64,000 bases of DNA. Source: Botryotinia globosa. Lineage: Eukaryota > Ascomycota > Leotiomycetes > Helotiales > Sclerotiniaceae. The position numbers and the translations under genes are program-made. The notes under the pieces were generated by a model that made no database searches, was not told the origin of the DNA, and saw nothing but the letters and a program-made list of their open reading frames with translations. This document shows, piece by piece, positions 23,001 to 33,303 of the stretch (positions are counted from its first letter, which is position 1; each line of letters starts with the position of its first letter). The stretch covers positions 2,568,501-2,632,500 of the forward strand of contig RCSZ01000005.1 in the NCBI GenBank assembly GCA_014898425.1. The letters run 5' to 3'.

Positions 23001-24005
23001 AAGTACAACATATAAGAGTTTCATACATACCAAGCTTCCCCCTTGTCCTCCCTTTTCTTATTCCTGCATTGGATATGAATGTTTTCTCAAACGGGTATGA
23101 TGATGGCCTAAAACAAGGATTTTCGGAGCTTAATTGATACCGGCGGCAAACCTGATCTCCGGAACAAGTGCACCAATCGTAGAATTTATTTCTTTCGTGG
23201 ATCTAGTAGACCAAGAACACAGCCTTCGCCTGTCCATGTTCACAAGAACGATAGGCGGATTGATAGGCCCACAAAATTAGACGCATGTCCACCAAAAACG
23301 TGGTGATCGTGTGAAACGACTGGATAATTAAGCGAACTGCAACCGCTTGGTACCTACATACATATTTCCTCATTTTGCGGCACGGTTCAGTTCATTGATT
23401 TCTTTTAATATATAAAACTTTTGGTTGGGTCGGAAACGGAGACAGCCTTATGGTGGATCTCGGGTGGATTGTGACAAGCGCGAGTGGGGTGACCCAGGTG
23501 GTAGGCAGATCATAAATCTCTAGGCGCTGGCCATGGGTACTAGAATATCGTCTTAAAAGTAGGATTTCGTGATTTGGTTGTACGGAGTTTTCGGGTCTTG
23601 ATATATGTACCCGGTCGTCCTCCTGCTTGAAAGTTAAGTTTCATACCACACAATCATTCTTCGTATATTATAACTTTATTGTTTAATAAACTAATAACTC
23701 ATACCATCCTTAACGATTTCACTTCATTACATCATTACAACTTTGAGAACATTACAACGGTTTCATTCTCAATCACGAATTTATCTCTCTCTCTCTCTAT
23801 CTCTCTCAATACATACCAACGCGAGTTTACAATCCACAAAAACATTTGTTCCACATTTTGAGAAACATTCATCATCTTTTCCTAAGCGATCTATACTTGG
23901 TCAGAATTTCATTCAATCAACCACAATCATTCACAACTTCTATGCTTGTAAGTTTGTTCGTGGCAAAATACTATCTAGACAAAGACTAACAAAGAGTAGT
24001 AGATC
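20037..24005. other. 4-kb gene-poor AT-rich region
   Basis: No gene could be supported. A short plus-strand stretch ending at about 21872 (reads DARFATPHQHH then a GTAAGC donor) looks exon-like but has no partner exon that I could join. The last ~360 bp (from about 23640) are the leader of the gene at 24006, with a (CT)n run at 23783-23808 and a probable 5' UTR intron. Confidence 0.5.
23948..23999 (+). other. Probable 5' UTR intron of the 24006 gene
   Basis: Donor GTAAGT at 23948, branch GACTAAC at 23984-23990 and acceptor TAG at 23997-23999 end six bases before the ATG at 24006. All three signals match those used by the coding introns in this window. Confidence 0.55.
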
Positions 24006-24527
24006 ATGTCTTCATCAACTTCACAAAGGGCCGGCGGACCAATCATCTCGATATCAGATATGGATAACTTTATGAAGCTCGGAGAATTAGCACAAAGCAC
24101 ACGAAGTCAAAGACCAATAAAAAAGACATCATCAATGGATTTCGACCTTCTTCGAGCATCTGGTGATGCAGCACGTCAAAGAAGAGGAAGTAATGCTTCC
24201 GAAGCATCATCGACTTGTGACGCACCCACATATACTCCAAGATCATCCAGTCTCCCGAGCGCTCGATCTACACCTTGTGCAAGTCCTTTATTACAACCTA
24301 TGGGTACATGCGAATCAGGATGTGAATTTTTGGTACCAGTTCATCCACCAACATCATGGAAGAATACCTCTCACCCAACATCGAGATTTGATGGGGACTG
24401 TTTTGGAAGAGACAGAGATTCATTTACAGGATTGGATATCAGTGTTGGATCACCATTTGAGATTCATTCTCCTTTTGAAATTGGTATGGCTTCGGAATTA
24501 AGAATTGTGGATGCGCATGGTTATTGA
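24006..24527 (+). CDS. Ser/Pro-rich hypothetical protein (173 aa)
   Basis: Single coding exon, ATG at 24006. The N-terminus has a folded-looking segment (ISISDMDNFMKLGELAQSTR), followed by RPIKKTSSMDFDLLRASGDA and RQRRGSNAS, which look like basophilic kinase sites. A Ser/Thr/Pro stretch comes next. The C-terminus contains a short duplicated motif (SPFEIHSPFEIGMASELRI). There is no transmembrane helix or signal peptide. Codon composition and the long spliced leader support a real, regulated gene. The family is not recognised; a conserved Leotiomycete phosphoprotein is my inference. Confidence 0.62.
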   Translation: MSSSTSQRAGGPIISISDMDNFMKLGELAQSTRSQRPIKKTSSMDFDLLRASGDAARQRRGSNASEASSTCDAPTYTPRSSSLPSARSTPCASPLLQPMGTCESGCEFLVPVHPPTSWKNTSHPTSRFDGDCFGRDRDSFTGLDISVGSPFEIHSPFEIGMASELRIVDAHGY

Positions 24528-26125
24528 ATAGAATAGAGCGGTAGAAATGGATTATGAAAGGGGTGTTATGATGGCGATATGAAAATGATACCAAATGACA
24601 ATTATTCTCTTCTCGATCTGTTTTATTACATTACCTGGCTTGATGAGTTGACAGTGACATGAGAACTTCATACTGATCTGTCGAAACCTATCTTCTCTCC
24701 AAACGGAGTATGGGATGTAGGTAGTAAATGCACAGGAAGATGTCTGACTCGCTCTATCCTCGTTCCCTATAGTCTTGCACGTGGGAAGGGGAAGGTATTT
24801 CTGCCCCGTCAATTTCGGGCAGATCATACAACATCACGTCAACAGAATAGCCATCGATTCTCCATTTTCAGATGTACAATAATTGGTATTCTCCCCAGAT
24901 TACTAATGCACGACACTCATACGGGCATATTATAAGATCTACACACAGTAGTTAAGGTACAACTTACCAGGCTTCCGATTGAAAATTTGGTAGCCAAGAT
25001 AAGATGTGATTTCCCACATGTTTTGCCCCACCCTGGCGGTTACATTCACATGATGTAAAAAATCATAGATCGTCCACGGGTCTTCGAGAACTACTCAGCC
25101 ACGTGTCAGCCTCGTTTTGCACCTGTCCACTATATTGATGCACGAAGTATAAAATACTTATTTCGCATAGCTGTATATAAAGTTTATAAATATTAATAAA
25201 TAAGGAAAGTAAAGTCTGAGATTGAGCGTATGAGATTGAGCGTATGAGATTTCAGTATATTACTTAGTGTATCTCGTATAGCGATCTTGTAAGTTGTGAC
25301 GGAAAGGTTGTACACCACGTGGATCAGATCATGTGATACACAGAGCTACCGAGGTACCAATACATACCCACTCCGGAACGGATCAACATGAAGAAGATCG
25401 GACGCAGCACCGATCTCCGCTCCCGTGATCGGATTCCGAAGATCACCCAGCATGCACATACGCATATCTTCCCTCCCCTTATGTAATATTTAAACCAGAA
25501 TAGCTATGTTCATAAATTCTCATACATGTAAGCCCTCATACATGTGTTCATCACGAAGAACTAGGCACTATTTTCCTTTGTTTCCCACTTCAATTAATTC
25601 AATCGTTGATTGAATACTAAAGAGAGACAGACTACTGTACCGGTGTCTAGTATTCGTTAAATAATAGGGGTTGTTTTTGACACGCAGATTTGAAGTCCGG
25701 AGTATACACACTTGGTAAAATGTGGTTTCCCAGAAATAGGTAATCTTAGCTTGGCAAAGCTTGTCTTGTCTATTCATGCACTCGAGTATCCTTAGACCAA
25801 AAATTGATTATCAGATGAACCATCATTATGAAGTAAGTAATATCATCTTACATTGTTTACTCTCCACAAGTGAATTATCAACATCTTCATTCTATCTGTA
25901 TTTACTTGCTTTTGTTGCATTTTTTGGTTTTCAATTCTTGTCATTCATTAAATCTTTATTTTAATACCCCTATTATAATAACACGATATTAGTTTTATAG
26001 CAAAATTGAGGGTTGGAGATTGAATCGCGAATCCGTCAGATTTTGAGGAAAGGAGTTTGATCAATTCAAGAATTGAAACAAAAAGATCTTGTTACGTCGC
26101 ACACAAATGATATCGAAAAGGGAGA
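24528..26125. other. Intergenic region with CACGTG motifs and a short tandem repeat
   Basis: The region contains CACGTG at 24778, 25100 and 25316 and a 14-bp tandem repeat at 25217-25250. No supported gene was seen. Confidence 0.5.
25217..25250. repeat. 14-bp tandem repeat, 2.4 copies
   Basis: The unit tgagattgagcgta occurs twice in perfect tandem followed by a partial third copy (tgagat). Confidence 0.8.
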
Positions 26126-26399
26126 ATGTATGAACCAGAAATAAGAGATTTTTCACCTGGGGGCATAGAATCATCGTCAAGAACCGTGGGATTTGAATCG
26201 GAGCCATTTCCTAGACTGAGCCGTGAGTTTCTTTCGCAACTTGAACCAATCAATATATCTGTGCGACGACGGCATACATCATTCTCCTCACTCGGAGAAC
26301 TTTCGCACATGTTCTCATGCCTTCCGATGGATATCATCTTTATGCGCACATTCTCAATAATCTGCTTATTCTCAATTTGTAGATGAACTCGAGCCTACA

Positions 26400-28142
26400 A
26401 TGTCTACTCAATCTGCCCCAGATTCTTTGGCGGGACAATCACCAGTTCGACGTCGCGCAACCCGTTCACGAACCAATACCTTTCCCACTGTTGATGTTTC
26501 ACCAAGTCAACCAGAATGGCATCCAGGACAAGAACCTGGTTTGGATCCATCAAAACCTTATGGTGGTCGAACTGCTAGCTTCAACCTGCACGAGGATTGT
26601 CAAATAACTCTTGTCGACTTCAGTCAAGAGAAAATAGTCAAAAGAGAATTCAATAATGATGAATTTGTTCGATTTATGGACATGGAACAAGAGGAGTGGA
26701 TTAAGTGTCGATGGGTCAATGTTAATGGACTAAGTTGGGATGTAATACAAGCAATTGGCAAAAAGAAGAAATTACACAGATTGGCAATTGAAGATATGGT
26801 CAATCTCAATAATAGGACAAAGGCAGATTGGTATGTTGTACAGTACATTCTGATGATCGAGGACTAACGATATGTAGGTATACTGACCACACTTATGTCG
26901 TTTTGACATTGCAAAAACTCGTCCATTTACATCCAGATAGAGATAGCGATTCGGAAAGCGATAGCGATGACGAACAAGATATAACACTGGAGGCTCCAAG
27001 GAAAAGGAAACGAGGACCATTCCGTAAAGCGTTTAATCAATTCATGAAACGGAGGAATTCCAATGTTACACCCATCGATGCGCTAGCAGGCGGTGTTCAT
27101 GATACAACTAAGGAATATATCACTGGGCATACGGATGGTGTACAATCCTCCCCAGTGCAAAAATTACGGACTCTACAAAGATATCATGGAGGGCCCAATC
27201 AAGAACGAGCGGCACACATGGAGAAAATTTCTCCTCTGACACAGAAAAAGTTGGCTGTTAGTGCTGAGCAGGTCTCAATATTCTTGACTGCCGGTTAGTA
27301 GTCCTCTTATTTTGCCGAGTTTGATCTAACATATCATAGATAATACCGTCATTTCCTTCTTCGAAAATTCCGCAGATGATATTGAAGAACCCATCCTTCA
27401 CAGATTAAGTAATTCTGATACAATACTTCGCAAATCATGTGATGCATCAATGGTAATGCAGGCCGTTATCGATGCTGTCATTGATCTTGCTATACCTGTC
27501 ACCTCCGCCTATCAGGACATCATTGGTTCATTAGAGCTTGATGTCTTGACAAATCCAAACATTAAACATACAACATCATTATACGTCGTTACTAGCGAAA
27601 TAACTACATTGCGCAACTTTATCAATCCAATTGCTAACCTCATCAATTCTCTTCGAGATCATAAAAATGTTGGACAAAGAGGTGATGTACAAAAGGCAGC
27701 ATCTGCTGTTAAGATTAGTCAAATGGCACAAACATATCTTGGAGATGTTGAAGATCATATCGTATTAATCACAGAATCTTTGGATCAACTTCGACGAAAC
27801 GCTGATGGAATGATTGATTTAATTTTCAATACCATCTCAGCATATCAAAATGAGTCTATGAAACAACTGACAATCGTCACTATAATTTTCTTACCGTTGA
27901 GTTTTTTGACAGGTTACTTTGGAATGAATTTCACCGATATGCCAAGTATAGAGCATAACGAGAAATATTTTTGGCAAATAGCTTTACCTGTTGCTTTTGT
28001 TGTTATTTTATTCTTAATGAGGGATATGATTGTTTGGTGGGTCAAGAGAACAATCCAGAGGAGGGGAATATCGAGAAGCAGAAAAGGAAGGGAGAGAAGA
28101 GAGAGTAGGCAGAGAGGAATGAAGGAAAAGAGGAATAGATGA
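26400..28142 (+). CDS. CorA-type magnesium transporter, three or four exons (549 or 587 aa)
   Basis: Exons from the conservative ATG: 26400-26830, 26878-27293, 27340-28142 (1650 nt, frame kept). Donors are GTATGT and GTTAGT, with branches GGACTAAC and TCTAAC. The signature YFGMNF (GMN at 27921-27929, about aa 476) follows the first of two C-terminal membrane helices (TIVTIIFLPLSFLTGYF; QIALPVAFVVILFLM), and the C-tail is strongly basic. The N-terminal cytosolic domain contains WVNVNGLSWDVIQAIGKK and an acidic insert (SDSESDSDDEQ). CorA pentamers conduct Mg2+ across plasma membrane, vacuole or mitochondria; the basic tail and lack of a presequence favour plasma membrane or vacuole (Alr/Mnr2 side). 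An upstream exon 26126-26222 joins in frame at 26383 and would add 38 residues. Confidence 0.88.
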
Positions 28143-28556
28143 GTGGAATTAATATTTAATGTCTCAATGATAGAGTGCTTCACCCGGGTTGGTTTGCCAA
28201 TGATTCGGAATTGGGACAGACGAGGTATCTCACCTTGAGGCTTCATATAGGAGATTGAGCATATTTGAGATATGGAAATGATATAGTACAATTTGGAGCA
28301 CAATATTGCGAGACGGATGCATTCAGAATCTATGGTATAGTAATCTCATCAACGACAAAGTTTCATTGAGAAAAATTGATGGAGCAAGGATAGAATCAAG
28401 AGTCTCCATCAACCTCCACCTGTCATCCCGCCGACCTCCTTGTCGTTGAATTTCATCAGAACATTGCTGGTAAAGTTCATTCATCGCTTCGTTGAATTAT
28501 TACGATCTCATTCCACTCCTACCCACAGCCGTCAATTCACATCTATCCCTCCGTGC
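28143..28556. other. Convergent 3' spacer
   Basis: The spacer lies between the stops of the CorA-type gene (+) and the secreted PAN-like gene (-). No coding signal is seen. Confidence 0.6.
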
Positions 28557-28996
28557 CTAGCAAGCAGGCACCGGACAAATCAAATCATAATGAACAAATT
28601 CACTCGTATCATCCTCATACAATTGCGTCTTATCCACTCTCTCATCAAACCACAAACATTCCGTATACTGCGCATGAAAAGCAATACTTTTGCATTCTGG
28701 ATATGCAGATCGACACTCGTTGATGCAGCTCGCGAGTGTGGCGTTGAGATATTGGTGAATGGTTTCGGTGTAATTGCCGGGAATCTCAGTAAATCCGGGA
28801 ATCGCGCAGATGGGAAAGCCGACGACATAGGCTGAGTGTTTGTTAGTTAATTGTGTAAGTGAGAGAGGAGGAGGGGAAATTTACTCTCTCCTGGTGGGGG
28901 TGGGGTAGAGAGAGTGCCGGCTTGAGTTGGCGAGGAGGTCACGAGGTTTGTGAGAGTGAGGGAGGTGAGGACGTAGAGAAAGTTTCGAATATGCAT
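28557..28996 (-). CDS. Secreted Cys-rich protein, PAN/apple-like, two exons (128 aa)
   Basis: Exons 28996-28885 and 28831-28557 join in frame. Donor GTAAAT, branch TTAACTAAC and acceptor CAG give a 53-nt intron. The N-terminus (MHIRNFLYVLTSLTLTNLVT) is a clear signal peptide, followed by a short Pro-rich linker. The mature domain has seven Cys and the pattern ASCINECRSAYPECKSIAFH, then YTECLWFDERVD, and ends VHYDLICPVPAC. Cys-x3-Cys, then Cys-x-[ST]-[IV]-[AG]-[FY], then C-x-[LF] is the core spacing of PAN/apple-like modules, which bind protein or carbohydrate outside the cell. It sits alone, facing the CorA gene. It is a candidate apoplastic or cell-wall protein; an effector role is only a possibility. 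Confidence 0.75.
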
Positions 28997-29310
28997 TTTG
29001 AATTGCGTTTTTTTATGTGAAATGTTTAAGTTGCAAGGTGATTTCTCTTCTCAGCAAGATATGTGGCAAGGTTGAAAATATGCACCAGCATTGGGAAAGT
29101 TCTCTGCATATATACTTAATGGTGTGTTCACCATTTTTTGAGAGACAATGGATCCTCAGCCGATCGCAGCGGCATCTTGCATGATTCCTCCGTCATAAAC
29201 ATAACCTGACAGAGTAGAGTTTCTCGTGTTTCTGATAGCAATGGATCTTCATTCGTTCATGGAATCATACGTTGCACATTCTAAGTGTCGATACGAGTCA
29301 GATCTACACA
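28997..29310. promoter_or_regulatory. Promoter region of the secreted PAN-like gene
   Basis: This is the upstream region of the minus-strand gene. It contains a TATATA-like box near 29110. The foldback element begins at its far end. Confidence 0.4.
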
Positions 29311-30131
29311 TAAGTCAACCACCCTACTTTCGGGCCACCCCTGTTTCGGGCCACCTTTTTACACCAAAAATTACTTTTTTAATTTATTAATATCTTTATC
29401 AATATTGAATATAATTTAATAAAAATTTAAATTTATATAATTCAAATCATTCCAAATCTATTTTGAAATTTTTAGATTTTTAGGATTTTTCTAAATCGAT
29501 TTCTAAAGCTTCGAAATATCGATTTTTAATTACATACAAATTACATACAAATCTAAAATTTTATAAAATCTATAATAACTTTTAAGGGAAAATAACTAAA
29601 AATAAATTATAAATTTTTATTATAAATTTATAAAATATTTAATTTGGAAGATCTTAAAAAAATAGAAAATTCCTTATAAATAAATATTTAAAAGGATACC
29701 CTCAAAATTACAGGGATTATTTATATTACTTTTAATTCACTATATACTATATCTTTATATTTATTCATTTTTTTGAATTTTTTTTTTGAATTTCTATATA
29801 GATTTAGATTTGAATTTTTCAAAAAAACATATAATCTTTTTTTAATAATTATTGTTAAAAAGTTATTAAAGATTTTATAAAATTTTAAATTTGTATGTGA
29901 TTTATATGTAAATTGAAAATCGATATTTTGAAGCTTTAGAAATCGATTCATAAAAATCCTAAAATTCTAAAAATTCTAATATAAACTTAAAATAACTTAT
30001 ATTATATAAATATAAATTTTTATTAAATCATATTCAATATTGATAGAGATATTGATAGGCCAAAAAAGTGATTTTTGGTGTAAAAGGGTGGCCCGAAACA
30101 GGGGTGGCCCGAAAGTAGGGTGGTCGACTTA
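29311..30131. mobile_element. Foldback transposable element with ~275-bp inverted arms
   Basis: The two ends are inverted copies. Left arm 29311-29585 and right arm 29857-30131 match from the outer edge (TAAGTC.ACCACCCTAC) inward through the AT-rich interior, for example the shared segment around ATCGATTTCTAAAGCTTC. TA sits at both outer ends, as in Tc1/mariner/pogo insertions. Each arm carries two copies of TTTCGGGCCACC about 15 bp apart near the tip, a likely transposase-binding arrangement. The ~270-bp centre is extremely AT-rich and codes for nothing. The element is non-autonomous. Confidence 0.85.
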
Positions 30132-30550
30132 TTGTGTAACTCGGATATCGTACAGAGCCGTTTTCTCGTATCGTGTACTCAATTTTGTGCTGTTTGAGCC
30201 ATTGATGTAATTTATGGTGCTGGTATGTGGAATTCTCCTTACATTAAGGTTATTACCCCGCTGTAGATCTTTTTTAATGACGTTGTAAAATTGATATGAT
30301 GTCTTGGTTGATTTCTAGTCTGATTAGGTGCGAACGTCAAAAACTTAATGCTAGAAAGTTTCTGGAATTATAATCATATTATTTCATTTCACAGTTGGTC
30401 ACATTTATAGATATTCATGTACTGTTTTTTGGATGTAAAGATTGAATTATCTGAATGCACTTGCACTTACCTGATGAGAAACTCGTGACGTCTAGCACCA
30501 CGCTTCTCCATTCCCCAGTCCTCACCATTTGAACGCTAAATGTCAGCCAT
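30132..30550. other. Spacer between the foldback element and a membrane-protein gene
   Basis: The spacer is AT-rich 3' flank of the minus-strand gene. I see nothing coding. Confidence 0.5.
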
Positions 30551-30943
30551 TTATCGCACATGGTAAGGGAATCCCTCAAGATCACCGCGAGGACTGCCAG
30601 ACTCCGAACCAACATTCTTAACACTTTGTCTCTCCGACATAACTACTGGTTCCATTCTTCTCAACGGCCAATCAGAAGGTCTTCTTGTCAAAGCCGGTTC
30701 TGGGCATCTCAAAGGCCAATCATTCATCTCGATATCGGATGCATGTCTTGTTTGTTGATGTTGCCCTTGTTCCTGTTGTGCAGAGGATGGCCAGCTCATT
30801 GATGTACGATTTTTTTGAGCTGCGATGCGTCGACGCTCAAATCTGATGGCCATGTAGCTGGGAACGAAGATCATGAAGACAACAACGAAGATAATAACGA
30901 TTAGAGAAGCGACAACTGTGGTGACAGCGTTCATTCCGGACAT
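30551..30943 (-). CDS. Small single-span membrane protein, DIEM-motif type (130 aa)
   Basis: ATG at 30943 is the first ATG after a CT/A-rich leader. A possible leader intron ends with TAG at about 30982. A short N-terminus precedes one hydrophobic helix (VVASLIVIIFVVVFMIFV) and PSYMAIRFERRR, a stop-transfer boundary. The polar tail contains HASDIEMNDW and two copies of a DWPLR-type motif (NDWPLRCPEP and SDWPLRRMEP). The layout and the [IF]-x-VP-x-Y / DIEM signatures match the protein at 18325-18684, so they look like distant paralogues. The function is unknown. Confidence 0.6.
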   Translation of the reverse strand: MSGMNAVTTVVASLIVIIFVVVFMIFVPSYMAIRFERRRIAAQKNRTSMSWPSSAQQEQGQHQQTRHASDIEMNDWPLRCPEPALTRRPSDWPLRRMEPVVMSERQSVKNVGSESGSPRGDLEGFPYHVR

Positions 30944-31907
30944 CTCTTCGGTAATTTGAGTGTTGTAGTTGGGAGTGAGGATCTAGAATGGTAGCTTGTG
31001 GTTAGTTGGTGAGTTAGTTGGTGAAGAGTTAGTTGAATGGAATTTGGATGGAGTGAAATGGGAATATTTGAGGCAAGTGAAAGCTATTTTTATGAACACA
31101 ATTATGATTGTTCCAAAGTAGTTTTGAAACAGTGGTAAAGGGGTTTCCTTTGTGCTGAGTCGACGGCGCGAACAAAGGGGCTCGATAAGCGAGGTGGATT
31201 GTTTTCTGGACGAAAGAATCTCGTGGTACTAGGTTAGCATACGCCCTGTCCTAGAATTGTTTCCTTTTATATGGTGTGTCACGACTCATATGGATGTATT
31301 ACACGTGATGTCAGAAACGTATGATCGGTGTGGTTGAGGCGAGTCTCGTCAGTAGTTGTGTCGCAGAAATTATGTGCAATTGTTGAATCGATTTGGCCCA
31401 CATGATATCAGTCATAGAACTTTCATAATGAAGGAACCTGTGTCAAGATCGATGAGCAAAAGGTCTGATGAGGTAACTACCCGGAGATAGAAAAATGTAA
31501 TAAGATTGGTTACGAGGCATAACTTTTTGTACACCAAAAACAAGGAAGAGCGATGAAGCTAGAATCAAGCTGAATTTTCCAAATCAGTAGAAAAGAACTT
31601 TTGAACTAGCCCTAGCTTGACTGACATTTGATATCGAGACACATTTGGTATTTTGGTTGAGTAGCAATGCAAAAATTAATGATGATTTTGTAGTCAGAAA
31701 TCTGAAGACTAGACTGCTTGAATTCCAGACACTAACGAGTAGATACTGGAAGTTTGTTGGAGGGCAGGCCGATTCCGAAACAATTGAATAAGTAACATGA
31801 ACGGAAAGCACTACCTTGAATTCACCCCAATTGTTTTGCCCTCCGTATAGCCTATTCATGAATTTGAGTGGAGGAAGAAAATTGACATGGTGATTTTTGC
31901 TTGACCT
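30944..31907. other. Intergenic region, CACGTG at 31302
   Basis: The region holds the promoter side of the 30.9-kb membrane-protein gene and the 3' flank of aprataxin. A 91-codon frame near 31.6-31.9 kb has no supporting context. Confidence 0.5.
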
Positions 31908-32830
31908 TTATTCTTTTTTCCATTCATCAAACTCCAACTCCAAATGCTCCTTCAACCTAGTAAATTTATTTCCAAATTGCATACCACATCTCCAACATTT
32001 CAAATTATCTTCTAACCATGCTTTACCTTGTCCTTTCCTATCAAGAGCTTGTTGTCTCTCTTCAGACAAAGGAAACTCTGATAAATTGACGAAGAATGGT
32101 GTAGCAAATGAATTATAATGCTTCCGCTTCTTCAGACATGAAGAATAACGATCCACGGAAAGAACATGAATATGAAGATGATCCATAGATGGATGCATAT
32201 GTATTCCAATCATAACATCTTTTTCCCAATTCCTACCTTCCGGCATCTCAGCGTCATCATTTAGATTGACTTCTCCGTTGAGTATTTTTTGCCTTTGCAA
32301 ATCTTCTGCAGATTCCGGTCCATACTTTCGACGTAACTCTGATGCAACTATTCCCTTTAACTTTTCTGCTTCCGGTCTCACCATTTCGAGGAACTCGGGG
32401 TTGGATAACGCGATTTTTGGGTGCATACTGTTCCATTTCTCCTCTCGCGGAATTAGAAGGGCATGAACCGAAGATTTCGGGTAAAGATCATGAATCGCTA
32501 CAAATGAAGAGTTGTGATAGATCATGCGTGATGCAGGGTGTGATGAGGGGTCTGATAGATAAACCCCGAGGCCCGCTCGACCAAAATGGAAAGGATTCGA
32601 ATTCGCAATCTTTTTGGGAGGAGGAGAGGATGTCGGAGAAGAATTAGGGCGTTTGGATCGCGAACTTGACATCATTTGGGTAGCTATGAAAGTCTTGTTA
32701 GTATTTTACATAGCGGGAGTAAAAGAACGAATGGTGTTACAGTACATGAGTTTGGTTTAGGAGACTGTTTATTAGATAAGGAAGACGCTCGAGGTGTCCC
32801 ATTAGTATCGTCTTCGATTTTTGAAGTCAT
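31908..32830 (-). CDS. HNT3: Aprataxin-like DNA deadenylase, HIT + C2HE zinc finger (286 aa)
   Basis: Exons 32830-32746 and 32683-31908 join in frame. The 62-nt intron has donor GTACTG, branch AATACTAAC and acceptor TAG. The short first exon encodes MTSKIEDDTNGTPRAS. The core reads GRAGLGVYLSDPSSHP, then HALLIPRE, then the histidine triad (H-x-H-x-H in MDHLHIHV, 32165-32179). The C-terminus has C-x2-C (CWRCGMQF) and HLELEF, the C2HE zinc finger of fungal Hnt3/aprataxin. The enzyme removes AMP from 5' ends left by abortive DNA ligation, in the nucleus. It lacks the FHA domain of animal aprataxin, as is normal in fungi. It is divergent from the DHX57-type helicase gene. Confidence 0.9.
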
Positions 32831-33303
32831 AATTACGATGGAGTAGAGGTTAACCAGGCAGGAGGGAGGGATTCTATGTACTCTGCGAATTGGTAAGACT
32901 CCAGATATCAACCTCAAATATACCTTCATCAATACTCAGTTTGTAAAAGAGAGTGGTAGAATAGTACCTACACAACGGTACTTCAATTAATATTTACTCG
33001 GTGATGACTACTAATTGGATTCAGGTTCCGTACCCAGTCCAGTCTCGCCAGTCAGATACTACTGTAGGTAGTTAACAAGGCTGAGCTTCAAAAGTTCCAC
33101 CAGAATGACGCACATTCGAGGCACATACATTTCAAATGCAAAAAAGTCCGAGCTTAACAATTATTTCAGCCTTGCGGGGAAACCTTTATTTCCAACTAAC
33201 ATAAGGTTACAAATTTAATGAACCACTAAAGATCTCAACGCCTTCGTTACTACTAAGTTTGATTTCATGGATCTGCCTGTCATCAAGACTGCAGAGACCA
33301 AAT
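32831..33303. promoter_or_regulatory. Divergent promoter, aprataxin / DExH helicase
   Basis: 473 bp separate the two start codons. I saw no recognised operator. Confidence 0.5.

Noticed and set aside
31584..31859. 91-codon minus-strand frame with ATG
   Set aside because: It begins only 49 bp after the aprataxin stop on the same strand and has no recognisable features, so it is probably 3' flank.
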